64,000 nt of DNA. It comes from Balamuthia mandrillaris (Eukaryota > Discosea > Longamoebia > Balamuthiidae). Of the stretch, positions 53,843 to 63,968 are shown in pieces. The position numbers were made by a program, and so were the translations under genes. The stretch's first letter is position 1; each line of letters begins with the position of its first letter. The stretch lies in NCBI GenBank assembly GCA_031835245.1, contig JAVKOQ010000053.1:184491-248490 (forward strand). Direction: 5' to 3'. The notes beneath the pieces were generated by a model, which saw nothing but the letters and a program-made list of their open reading frames with translations, did not search any database and was not told where the DNA came from.

Positions 53843-54189
53843 GCTGCCAACATATAGACAACCAAAGCAATAACACCCTTCTTCTTTTCCAAGTGGATCG
53901 TTGGAAGTACATCGCCACCAACACACTACCACTCGAAAAACTCCAATGAGCAACTCCATCACTCGCTACCACCTACTGTGCGTTGTTGCCCATCAAGCGG
54001 ACTTGTTGTTGTTCCGCACGAAGACTGGACGTCACGCATCTGAACGACCATTACATGAACGAATGAACAACGAATGGAGGGGGTCAGCTTCCTCAAGAAG
54101 AAGGAAGGAAAGAAGGGAGAGAGCGGATTTGTACAAACGAACAACAGGAAAAGAACGGAGAAGATAGGAAAAAAAGATGGGTGGGGGAG
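53843..54189. other. Convergent intergenic region, 347 bp
   Basis: 3' flanks of the two-repeat gene (plus) and the MFS gene (minus). No feature is recognised. Confidence 0.35.
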
Positions 54190-55958
54190 TTAATAAACCT
54201 CTATTTCTTTTTGTTTTTGAAGGAAGAGTTCTCTGCGGTGAAGTTTTTCCCTCCGCACGTGGTAAACCAGGAGAGAAGAGGATACAAGGATAGCAAGTAT
54301 CAGAAAGCAAGAGGCCACCAGGAAGTTCCATTTGTAGCATACGTTGCCTTTGCACTCGGAGCTGTCTGACGGGGTTACGCTTTCGGTTAACTGCTCCGAC
54401 ACAAACGTCAGAAGAAAGCCAGCTCCTGCAAGTGGCCTTGCGTTAGCAACAAACGAGCACAATTGGGTCGAGTGTATATTTTTTTCTCGTACCAGCAGGA
54501 GCCAACGTTATGATACTGGAGTTCATGCCGTAATAAGGAAGGCCAAAGTAAGTAATCGTCAGGGCAATGACCGTTGCAAAAGTAACACCATAACCAACCG
54601 CAGTTCCAATGTCGATCAGAATGAGAACCTTTTCTCCAAAAATGAGGTATGAAAGGTAGACTACCAGCATTAGAGCTGCTGACAGTATAAACCACAACGG
54701 CCTGCATTCAACGCACTTATTTAGAACATATGGCAGCTGTAGACAAAACAAAAGTTGAAACAGACCTCGGTACAAAGCGTACTAAAAGATCGGATGCTAT
54801 ACCCACAAGGACTCGTGATACACTGTTCAAACTTCCAAAGATAATGACGTAAACGTTGGTAACAGACTTACTCATATCAAAAGAAGCAGTCACAGATCCT
54901 ACTATGTTCTTCCACATTAACCCTGTATTCTGAGTTTAGTTTGATGAAGCGTGAAGAAAAAAAAAAATAAGCACGAAGAACGGAGAACGAAGAAGGCAGC
55001 ATACCAATTCCAGAAATACAAAAGAACGTGATAAACAGGAGCCAAAACTCCAACCGCAAAATCATGCGGTAGGGTTTGCATGCAGGATCCCACGGGTCGG
55101 AAGAGCTAGGTCCGCCTAAATCCTCCTCTTCTGATTCTTGGTTCTGTTTGTTGTTGAGTTGCTTCTCCTTCTCGCCATCATCCGCATCGTCATCGTCATT
55201 GCTATCTTCAGCATCTTCCTCCACGAGCAACAGTTGAGTAGCTTCCAAGGAGGTGACCTTGGGAGGTAGAGGCCCGCTGAGGGTAGCGTAGGCTTGTGGA
55301 GAGGGAACCTTGCGCAAGAAGATGAGGCCAAAGAGGTTGGTGACAGCGACGCACATGGAAAGCAAGAAAAAGAAGTGCCGAACGTCGTAGTCCAAGCCAT
55401 ATTGGTAGATAAGAGTGAAGACCAAGGAGCTAAAACCGTAGAGACCCACAAAGAAACCCGATACCTTTCCTTTGTGGGCAGGAGGGAAATTGCTTACGTT
55501 GCAACCGATGGTGGCAACGACGGAGGCGTAGGAGCCTTGCCCTATGAGAAAGTAAAACAGGCAGAGAAGGGCAAAACTGTTTGGAATGTGGTTCTCCAGC
55601 ACCAGCCATGTGAAAAAGTATCCCATAAACGTGAAAAGGCAAGCCACCAGAGAGGTAACAGCTGGCCCCGTGAAATCAAAGAGGAGTCCCATGGTCAACC
55701 CAAGGTAAGTGCCAATGTCGCCCATGGACCCCAATAGTTGCACGTTGTCTCTGTCCAGCGCCTTGGCCAAGTTTTGGCTGTAAGCTCCGAAACCATAGAG
55801 TGTTCCCGCCGTCAGGACCATGAACGTCCCTGCCACAAAGGACAACACCCGCCGCAGCTGAACGGTTTCTACTAAGACTTTCTGCCATGCTTTCTTGAGC
55901 AAGTTTGGTCTTGCTTTATGTTGAAAAACCTAACACATAAGTAGGAGCCTTTGTAACG

Positions 55959-55989
<31 letters not shown>

Positions 55990-56046
55990 CCCTTCTTCAC
56001 CATGCAGATAAGAGTACATACCAGAGACTAGACGACTATCACTCAT
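54190..56046 (-). CDS. Nodulin-like (NFD4-type) major facilitator transporter
   Basis: Five exons (56046-56022, 55913-55005, 54922-54766, 54701-54493, 54425-54190) sum to 511 residues; the first exon has only 25 nt (MSDSRLVS). The first half has six membrane spans beginning FVAGTFMVLTAGTLYGFGAY SQ, then GDIGTYLGLTMGLLFDFTGP and FYFLIGQGSYASVVATIGCN, typical of nodulin-like MFS proteins. A large acidic, Ser-rich cytosolic loop follows (about residues 225-290). The second half starts MILRLEFWLLFITFFCISGI and includes YVIIFGSLNSVSRVLVGIAS with the second MFS signature, and ends with a span and a basic tail (YHVRREKLHRREL). Substrates in this family are varied or unknown. It probably sits in the plasma or an endosomal membrane. 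It is divergent to the FNT gene. Confidence 0.88.
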
Positions 56047-56439
56047 CGATGATGTTCTTTCAGCTGTTAACACGCTCCCAACTGAAGACCAGTTCCAGAG
56101 GAAAGGGAAAAGAGCTCTTTATGCTCTGGACAGGCAGGAAAGGTGCTGTGAAGGTTCCTTCTTCCTTGTCGAAATTATTGTGTTCGCATCAACAAGTTCC
56201 GCAATTATTGCTGTTATAAGGTAATATTTGGAATTATCATTGTAGATTTCCAATAAAATGACGAATTTACGGCAGTATATCGGAATATTAGATTATTGTC
56301 GATGCAGCCCAAATGAAACCCAAATGAAACCCAAAGGTGAGGAAACAGGTAAGGTGACCCAAGTCGCATCAGTCTTGCACACGAAACGAGCAACATCCAG
56401 CAGCAACACCAGCAACAGCAAACTGCCCGCCTGGCGTAG
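56047..56439. promoter_or_regulatory. Divergent promoter region between MFS and FNT genes
   Basis: 393 bp without a credible gene, AT-rich in the middle (56200-56300). It presumably drives the MFS gene leftwards and the FNT gene rightwards. An in-frame TAG directly precedes the FNT start. Confidence 0.4.
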
Positions 56440-57874
56440 ATGCCTGAGTGCCCACACAAGCGAGGCATACCGCACACCATTCGCGAGTATCCTGGCCAAC
56501 GAAAAGATTTTCACCACAAGCAGTACAAAACCCCCAAAGAGACGGCTATTGCCATAAGAGGTATGCTTTTTGGTGTTCGTGCCATAGAGTTTTCAATTTT
56601 TTGTTGTTGCGCACGACGACCCTAACCAACGCGCGTCAGATGCTGCTGTAGCCAAAGCAAACACACTATGGCACCGGAGTTTATTGATGAGCTTTTTGGC
56701 TGGTGGTAAGTTTTAACAAGAGTGGCGTTGTGCACGTTCTTAAAATTTGTTTTCAAAACAGTGTTTGTTAGTTTCGGTGCTGAGTTTGCAGTTAACGTTG
56801 CTGGAGGAAGCCCAGACGTTGGAAGCTCAAACCCAGGCATTCAGAGGCTTCTTTTTGCCATACCTTTTGCGGTAGGCTTGCTCTTGCCTTTTAAACCACG
56901 TGGTTTCCAAGCTTCAATTTCTCATTGTCTTGACCTACCAACAGACGGGCCTCACGCTCATTATACTGTTTGGCGCTGAGCTCTTCACGGGCAACACGAT
57001 GTTCATGACGATGGGTGTGGTAACGCGGCGAGTGCCGCTATGGCGCGCTGGGCGCAATCTGCTTTTTGCCTTCTTTGGAAACTGGGCTGGGTGCGTGTTT
57101 GTAGCCGCCTTTTTTGCCTATTATGCCGACTTTTGGAAGGACGATCCGTGGAACTCATATGTGAAGGCAATAGCAGTCCGCAAGGTGGAGGAGTTTGATG
57201 CCTATGTCTACTTTTTACGCTCCATTGCAGGAAACTGGCTGGTGTGCCTTGCTGTATTCATTGCCATGGCGGCTGAGGATATTGTGTCAAAGATGATTGG
57301 TGCCATCATCCCCATCGTTATTTTTGCAACTAGTGGCTTTGAGCATAGCATTGCCAACATGTTCTTGGTCACTGTTAGCATCATGTATGGCGCTGATGTG
57401 GACTATGGCAAGTTCATTTACAAGAACCTTATACCTGTCACAGTGGGTAACTTTATTGGTGGTAGCTTGTGTATGGCGATGGCTGCATGGTATCTTTACA
57501 TCATTGAGCCCAAGCACCAGCACAAGTGGACCCACTACACACACTTTAACAATTCCCATGTACATAACATCCAACTTGCTATCACCAAGCCTACTTACTT
57601 TTTCAGGCTCTTGTGGGCAAAGCTTACAAGAAGAGAACTAAAGAAGTCACATGAAGATAATAAGTTCATCATCACTTTGCCTGTTGACACTCAAAACAAG
57701 CCCTCAACTACTCTTACATCTCATTGTGTTGCAAATAGTGATTTGAGTAATGAAGAACAAGAAGTACCAAAAGATGATAGTGATGATAGTGATGTTGAAA
57801 TGGGCACTATAACATCAATGAACAAGACTTTTCCTTCAAATACAAGTGAAAGTGAATATAACAAAGAAATATAA
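56440..57874 (+). CDS. Formate/nitrite transporter (FNT) family channel
   Basis: Four exons (56440-56560, 56640-56705, 56762-56871, 56945-57874) sum to 408 residues. FNT landmarks: YKTPKETAIAIRDAAVAKAN, LLMSFLAGVFVSFGAEFAVN, VAGGSP, FATGLTLIILFGAELFTGNT, LLFAFFGNWAGCVFVAAFFA, YFLRSIAGNWLVCLAVFIAM and SGFEHSIANMFLVTVSIMYG, which contains the central pore His. Six membrane spans. FNTs carry formate, nitrite, hydrosulfide or lactate with protons; the substrate cannot be read from sequence. A polar, acidic tail of about 110 residues is unusual and its codons are noticeably more AT-rich than the core, so the gene straddles the shift to subtelomeric composition. It is the last ordinary host gene before the chromosome end. 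Confidence 0.93.
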
Positions 57875-58617
57875 TCTTTATAAATAAAATAATTAATTAT
57901 TTATTTATACAACAAAGACAATAGTAAGGGTTATGGGCTCAGATATTTTTATTCCTTTGGCAAAAACCTTGGTATTCTCATTTCCTCTTTTTCTTCATTT
58001 TGTTCAATTCATTTCATAACTATTCTTTTTTCTTTAGCTGTTTCTATGTTGACTGAGCTAATATTGAAGAAGAAGCTTAGAAACTTGGATGAGTTGAAAG
58101 GCCAAGAATACTCTCTTCAGAAGAGGTGAAGAAGTGGATCATTGACAGAGAAGAAAAGAAACTATATAAAACCTTTGAGTAGTTCAAAACAAAGGTATAT
58201 TTCAATTTTTTTAATATCAACAAGCAAGGTTTAGGGTTCTATGCTCGATTTTGAGCTAAGAATTAGCTGTTAAAATATAATGATTGTATCATTTTAAAGA
58301 GCAACTTAAGGGCTATAAGAAGATATATTATATGTTTGGTATAAATAAAATGTTACAAAGTTAGAATATTTTTGGTTTAAAAAGTAAGAAAACTGTATTG
58401 TGCATAAATTTTGCACAAATACTGCTCGATTTTCGCGAAAAACAAAAAGAAAGAAGAAAGAATCACACGCCAAAGCACTTTTAGATCTTGTAGTGCTGAT
58501 TGTGAGCTTTAACAGTCATCTTTTTTCAAATGGTTTGTTGCTAAAGTGTTGTTTTTGTTGTTTTCATTATTGTTGTAGTTTTTAATTATTATAAAACACA
58601 AAAATAGGTATGCAACA
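57875..58617. other. AT-rich subtelomeric spacer
   Basis: About 740 bp of strongly AT-rich sequence with no coding frame or RNA that I can support. It marks an abrupt fall in GC compared with everything to the left. Confidence 0.5.
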
Positions 58618-58852
58618 TGTTGGTAAAATCACCAACACTTATCTCAAGACTCCTCATGTTGGATCCGTCCCGGACCCTCAGCTCTCCTTTCTTTTGTATC
58701 CCCCATCCTTCCTTTCTCCCTTTTCCCCTTTCTCTCGGTGTACTTTGAAGCAACGTCGGAGATTCACTCTCGTTGTCCTTCCTCTATTCTCTTGAATACA
58801 CTCCTTGTCTCGTCACCGACTCTTTCCTTCCTAAGGTTGGATTTAACCAACA
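58618..58852 (+). repeat. Putative 5' LTR, 235 bp
   Basis: Begins TGTTGG and ends CCAACA, the inverted TG...CA ends expected of an LTR. Both ends also form small hairpins (TGTTGGTAAAATCACCAACA at the left). It sits directly before the gag leader. No second copy is in the window to confirm the borders. Confidence 0.5.
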
Positions 58853-59661
58853 TTTTTTTTTGACTTACATAAGTGATTCAAATCCCCTCTTGCGCTACGC
58901 ACATCATGGAAGCCACAGCCGCTCTCGACACCCTCCGTGAACAGCTTCGCAAGGCACAACAGGAGTACCTCCACATGCTCCAACAATCTTTTCAACTTGA
59001 GCTCGACATCCCCAGCTGTCCCGAGACTGAACGCGTCGCCAAAGAAGAAGAACAGCGCAAGTTAGACGAAGTCGCAGAACACACTAGAAAGGCCATGGAA
59101 CGGTTACAACAACGTATAGACAGCTTTGCTATTTTCCTCGCATCCACCTCGGCCACACTAGGCAATTCTTCCACATGCAACACTTCCGCTGCCGCTGTTT
59201 CTCCTCCCTCGCCCGTTCCACAGATCTCTCCCATACAGTCACCTCGTTCGAGTTCACCCTCTCCCGTTGACGTTTCCGTCAACAACACAACTGCTTCCAA
59301 CAGCACACACGTTGCCTCTGTCCCAGAAACACAGAACAACACAACTACTCCTTCCCTTCCTACTCAGAAGAAAATGCCTCGCCTTCCCCCCGGACTACCT
59401 AAGTTCGACGTCAGCAAGCGCCAGGACCCCGCTCTTCACACCATGGAACTGGAGTATCACCTCAACGCCTACAACTACCCTGAGGATAGATGGACGCAAG
59501 CCCTCATCACCACCCTTGTTGGAGACGGACGTCTTTGGGCCATTAGCGCTCTACGAGACCAACCATGGAACGTCGCCCGAGACCTCTTCCATCGGCACTA
59601 CCACCTTCCAGACATCGAGGCCACAACGATTGAGGCCGTCACGTCGTTTCGACAGAAGCCT
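58618..59661 (+). mobile_element. 5' end of an LTR retroelement (LTR plus partial gag), incomplete fossil
   Basis: An LTR-like block is followed by a gag-like frame (from 58906). The gag part has a coiled-coil N-terminus, a Ser/Pro-rich linker and a Retrotrans_gag-type domain (around LPKFDVSKRQDPALHTMELE, RWTQALITTLVGDGRLWAIS), pointing to the Ty3/Gypsy (Metaviridae) group. No protease, reverse transcriptase, integrase or second LTR is present. The element is incomplete: its sequence ends at an internal telomeric array. With a single LTR its age cannot be estimated. GC content is much higher than in the surrounding spacer, marking it as inserted DNA. Confidence 0.7.
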
Positions 59662-59681
59662 GTTAGGGTTAGGGTTAGGGG
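59662..59681 (+). repeat. Internal telomeric repeat, three TTAGGG units
   Basis: GTTAGGGTTAGGGTTAGGGG joins directly to the truncated retroelement on the left and to an inverted repeat on the right. Orientation is the same as in the terminal array, i.e. as at a right-hand chromosome end. Confidence 0.9.
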
Positions 59682-59682
59682 C

Positions 59683-59693
59683 GAGTACTCTTA
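59683..59693 (+). repeat. Left terminal inverted repeat of the recombinase element
   Basis: GAGTACTCTTA, 10 of 11 bases complementary to the repeat at 63956-63966, starting two bases after the internal TTAGGG array. Confidence 0.5.
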
Positions 59694-59952
59694 AACCTAA
59701 GCTAGCCTCTCCTTGTAACTTAAAGAAATATCATAAAAAACTAAGTCTAAAATAGATACACTTATATTGTGATGAAATTTTTTTTAATCTTTTCTAAAGT
59801 TGTAAATATCAATAAAAAGGCAGTTTTGTTAAAATATTTTTATAATACTAAGAAAAAAATGTTGAAGATAAAGAAATAACAACAACATAAAAAAAAACTT
59901 AATATCATAAAAACATTTCAACATGAAAATAGAAAATAAAAAACAAACAAAA

Positions 59953-62659
59953 TCAAATATTAAAATGTTGACAAATAGCTTTTTCACTACCATACTTAAG
60001 CATTAAGTTTCTCCATTTGTCTTTGCAGTCCACATTTGTCCTGAGTTGCTGAGGTAAAGTTGATGCAATCTCAACCCAAGTAGCTTTTTTATGAAGACGC
60101 AAATGAATCAACTCTTTTGTTTCTTCATCACTCCAAGGTTGATGTTGACGATGATTGGAAGTTTTGATGCGAGTTCTTGGAGTAGAAGTTTGAAGTTGAA
60201 AGGGTCCATTTTTTCATTTTTTGTAAGGTACTTGCTTCAAAGGTGAATGGTTTTGTAGATGAGGTAATGCAGGTTCTATGAATGCTTCCAAAAGCTCATC
60301 TAAAAGTTGAAAGTTGCCTGCCAACAAGCTTGCAATATGTCTTCTTCCAACAATCGTTTTGATGTGATTAAGTGGTGGTGGTGGTGATGATGCATCTTGA
60401 GAGTTATTTCTTTGCTTGAATGCTTCCATTTCCTGGCTCATCTCTTCTTCAACTTCATCTTCATGATTGTCTATCCATGCATGTAAGCACTTTTGCCATA
60501 AAGACTTGCATAATTTAGCATGATCTGACTTGGATAAATCAGTTCTGCTTTGGAATCTAAAATAAATAAAAATTAATGAATAAAATGAGTGAGTTAAGCA
60601 CAAGAAAAATAAACAAAATAAACAAAATAATAATAATAATAAAGTAAAAAATACACCAACCTTTCCATAACTTTGTCATAAAAGGCTTCATAATTAGTTT
60701 GTAAAGACCACTTTGAAGTCAAAGGTTCTTTCAAATTATGAAATACTTCTTTGGTAACTAAAGTTGGATCCATCAAACTGGTTGAAGAGGCTTCACCTAA
60801 TTGATTGTATGTGCAAAAGAAAATAAAAAGTAAGATAAGTTTTTCTTTCTTTCTCAAATTAAAAAAAAAAGAAAAAATAAAATACCTGAGGAAGAAACTA
60901 ATCTATTAACAACCATGGATTTGATAGCAGTGCTTTTCACATAACGTTGTTGAGAACGTCCATAAGGCTGCCAACCAGCAATAAAAGCTGTAGATTCCAG
61001 TACTGCATTTCTTTGTTGACTGTCATTCAAACCCTGCTTGATCAAAGCAGTGCAAATGAAACCAGCTCTCAAAGAATAGAAAGTAAAGAGGCCTGGAGGA
61101 TAGTTGGCTTGGCTAGCACATTTCTTCAGTCTGGCATTCAAAGCATCAGGGCTCAGTCCCCACAAAGAAGTAGCTTGTTGTTGAGGAGAAAGATTCCAAG
61201 CAGAAAACTCTTCTAAGCATAAAGAATGAGTTTCTTGAAGATGAAGATTAAGCCAGTAGATGAAGTCAGCTGTGGGGTTGATGTGAGGAGGAGGATGAAG
61301 ATAGCCTTCCAAAGTAATCATGTGATTCCAATCTCCTGGTTTTCCTTTGGTAACTTGATGAAGAAGTGAAAAGAAGCAGAGACTGTGAGGATCAGAGGGA
61401 TCTTGGATGATGAAGTTCTGAAAATGTCCAAGAAGAATGTTGGAAGCTGTGATGGCTCTAGCTCCAGTGCTTACACTATGCAACCAACAACTGGCATCTC
61501 TTGCTTTTTTGCGTTTACCATCCGGAATCATCGTTATGATTTGAATCACATCATCCCTCAAACAAGCATCTCTCATTCTTCCTGATCTTGTACAAGATGG
61601 AGCACGTTGTTTGCACTTCTTTGCTGCCAAATTCACAGTATCTTGTATCTTTTGTGGTACTTGCTCTCCTCCTGTTTCTTCCATATGAATATGATACAAA
61701 CTTGCCACAATAACATCTTTTGCTGAAGTCAAAGCATATCCAACAGTCATCACCAACCATTCCACAAATGCTCCAAGATGATGTTTATCTGCATCCAAAG
61801 GAAAAGGTTCAAGTTTCCACTTATCACAAAATGCTGTCCAAATCAATCTGGCCCAGGCATGTTTTCGCAAAGTTGAATCACTCCATCATGAAGAAGTTGC
61901 ACTCAAGTATTCCCATCTTTCTAACATTAAAGAAGGAAGCATACGAATAGCTCGAGACACTCTTGCTGATGGGGTAGTGGTTGGTAATGCTTGTGATGAT
62001 TGTTGTTGTGGTTGTACTTTCTCTTTTCTTTTTGTTTTTGTTGGTTCATTTTCTGCTTCACTTTCTGAAGAAGAAGAAGAAGAAGAAGAAGAACAATCTA
62101 CCAAATCAATGAAAAGAGTAGAAGTTGTTGTTGGAGTTGTTGATGTTGTAGTCAAGTCTATTAAAGAAGAAGAAAAAGAAGAAGAAGAAGAAGAAGAAAA
62201 ATAAAAATCATCATTATTGGTCTCTCTTTCCTTCTCTTTTTCTTCTTCATCTGATGTTGCAAAAAAACTATCATTATCTTCTTCAAAATTAAAAGCATCA
62301 TTGTCATCATAAAAAATGGGAATGAATGAAGAAGAAGAAGAAGAAGAAGAAGAAGAAGAAGAAAAAAAAGAAGAAGATGATGATGATGATGATTTCAAGG
62401 TGGAAGTTGAAGTTGTAGAAGAAGTAGATGCAGATGATATTATCATTTTTTGTTTTTGTTGAGTGTGAAAGGATCTTTGAAGCAAGATAAAAATGAATAA
62501 GAAATAATAATTCAAAAAAAATTACTTTTAAAATAAATAAACAAACCTTTTACATTTTTTGCTACAAAAAAGTTGATTTGATTGAGGACAAGGAATCAAA
62601 TTCAAACAAAGTGAACAATGTACTTTTTTTGAAGTTGAAGGTAGCATTGTTGTTGACAT
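59953..62659 (-). CDS. Tyrosine recombinase with Cys-rich N-terminus and C-terminal Myb/telobox domain
   Basis: Four exons (62659-62547, 62474-60886, 60796-60661, 60556-59953) join in phase over 814 codons. Exon 1 has a Cys-rich, zinc-finger-like motif (HCSLCLNLIPC then FCSKKCKR). Ser and acidic low complexity follows. The recombinase core shows STGARAITASNILLGHF (first Arg), HQVTKGKPGDW (Lys), FTFYSLRAGFICTALIKQG (YxxR box, Tyr in place of His) and FIAGWQPYGRSQQRYVK (GW box and catalytic Tyr). Its N-terminal helices (STLRKHAWARLIWTAFCDKW) suit a SAM-like DNA-binding region. The last 70 residues are a Myb fold, HQPWSDEETKELIHLRLHKK ending NVDCKDKWRNLML, close to the telobox of telomere-binding proteins. 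Two in-frame TGA codons interrupt it (near 61888 and 60215), so this copy may be decayed. A domesticated host gene is less likely, given the flanking repeats. Confidence 0.75.
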
Positions 62660-63955
62660 AAAATATTGGTAGAAAATAAAAAAAAAATTCACTTAAAAAG
62701 ACTTTGTAAAAGAAAAAACACAATTAAAAAAATAAGAGGGGAAAAACAAGTGGAAAAAGTGTGAACTGTTTGTGAAAAAATAAAAAAATAAACTTTAATT
62801 GTAAAAAAAATGTTTGAGGAGTTAAATTTTGGATTTTTGTAGACATGTCGACAGAAAATAACCGAAAAACCATAATAGAAAGGCGCTATCGAAGGATGAC
62901 TATTTAAAAGGGCGAAAAAAACATTATATTTTTCGAAAGCTCCAGGGAAAAGAAGGGGAGATTAACCTAGGTCGTTCAATTGATTGATTGGCTTACGTTG
63001 TTACATATGAACCAATAATTGAAAGCATTTAGTACTGGTGAAAGAACAATGCTGGAAATTGTTGGGACAGGGGCACTGCCTTGCCATATCTTTCCGTTAA
63101 GACAAAATGGCTGCATGGGCCCACCCGCTTCTCATTCCTGCATTCACTTGAAGAAGGAAATATCCGTTGAAATATTGCATTGAGATTGGGTTCCTTTGGA
63201 AAGGTTTGTTTGGTATAGAGAAGAGTAGTCACTTAGAAGGACAACCTGACTCTGGAGTGATTTTTTTTTGAAATTTTTTTTAAATATAGCAATTTTATCC
63301 AAGTTAAAAAAAAAAACAAATGATTAAAAGCTAAGTCTACAACTAAACAAGCTATGTTTATGAAAATTTACTTATCTATGTTCCAGGCTATGGAAAATTG
63401 AATACAATTGGTTTAAGCCTTAGAAAACATTATGTACTTGAGAAATTAATTATTTAAGTCAAAAACAAAATAATTCACTCTCACAATAAATTTAAAAAAC
63501 AGAACTAAAAAATACTTTCCAGATATAGTCTTAAAATAACACAAACAAGGTGTTGCATTGCTGAAATGCTTTATTTACTGCTTAAAAAAAAAAAAGAAAG
63601 GTGAAAAACTTAATGTTTTTTGATATTTTTATTTTAAAAATAGAATATTTGACAAGAACATAAAGTTTACAATTAAATAAGCTATGTTTATGAAAATATG
63701 TTGACTAAGTCTAACTTAACAAAAGAAAAGGACAAATTATCAAAAAAGAGTGTATTTCAACAGAAAGAAAGAAAGACAACAGGAAAAATACTCCATTATT
63801 GCTTTAGAGTACATTAAGAAAAAGGAAAAAGAGAATAATGGAAGACTTGAAAGTAAGTATTTTACATAAGAAGTCTTGAAATAAGTGTTGATGATTTTAT
63901 TAACATACTTCCTCTTTTAAGAAAAATAGAAAGATAAAAAAATAAAAGAAAAGAA
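62660..63955. other. AT-rich non-coding part of the terminal block
   Basis: About 1.3 kb of very AT-rich sequence upstream of the recombinase gene, with no coding frame that I trust. A short direct repeat occurs in it. It may be the promoter and right arm of the element. Confidence 0.4.
63349..63697 (+). repeat. Pair of 19-bp direct repeats
   Basis: AAGCTATGTTTATGAAAAT occurs exactly at 63349-63367 and again at 63679-63697, with looser similarity for about 12 bases to the left (AACTAAAC / AATTAAAT). Spacing is 330 bp. Confidence 0.6.
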
Positions 63956-63966
63956 TAAGAGTATTC
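63956..63966 (-). repeat. Right terminal inverted repeat of the recombinase element
   Basis: TAAGAGTATTC on the plus strand, i.e. GAATACTCTTA read inward from the telomere, matching the left repeat with one mismatch. Confidence 0.5.
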
Positions 63967-63968
63967 AA

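Larger units (their letters stand above)
59683..63966 (-). mobile_element. Crypton-like tyrosine-recombinase element inserted in telomere repeats
   Basis: A 4,284-bp AT-rich block is bounded by imperfect 11-bp inverted repeats: GAGTACTCTTA at 59683-59693 and, on the other strand, GAATACTCTTA at 63966-63956 (one mismatch). TTAGGG arrays flank it within 1-3 bp on both sides. Its only gene (minus strand, 62659-59953) encodes a tyrosine recombinase and a Myb domain. No reverse transcriptase is present, so a DNA transposon of the Crypton type is the best fit, although Cryptons usually lack inverted repeats. Insertion into a telomere is the simplest reading of the flanks; subtelomeric shuffling is the alternative. 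Confidence 0.6.

Noticed and set aside
59662-59694. A gag C-terminus of Val-Arg repeats
   Set aside because: The Val-Arg residues are a translation of the telomeric repeats, not element sequence.
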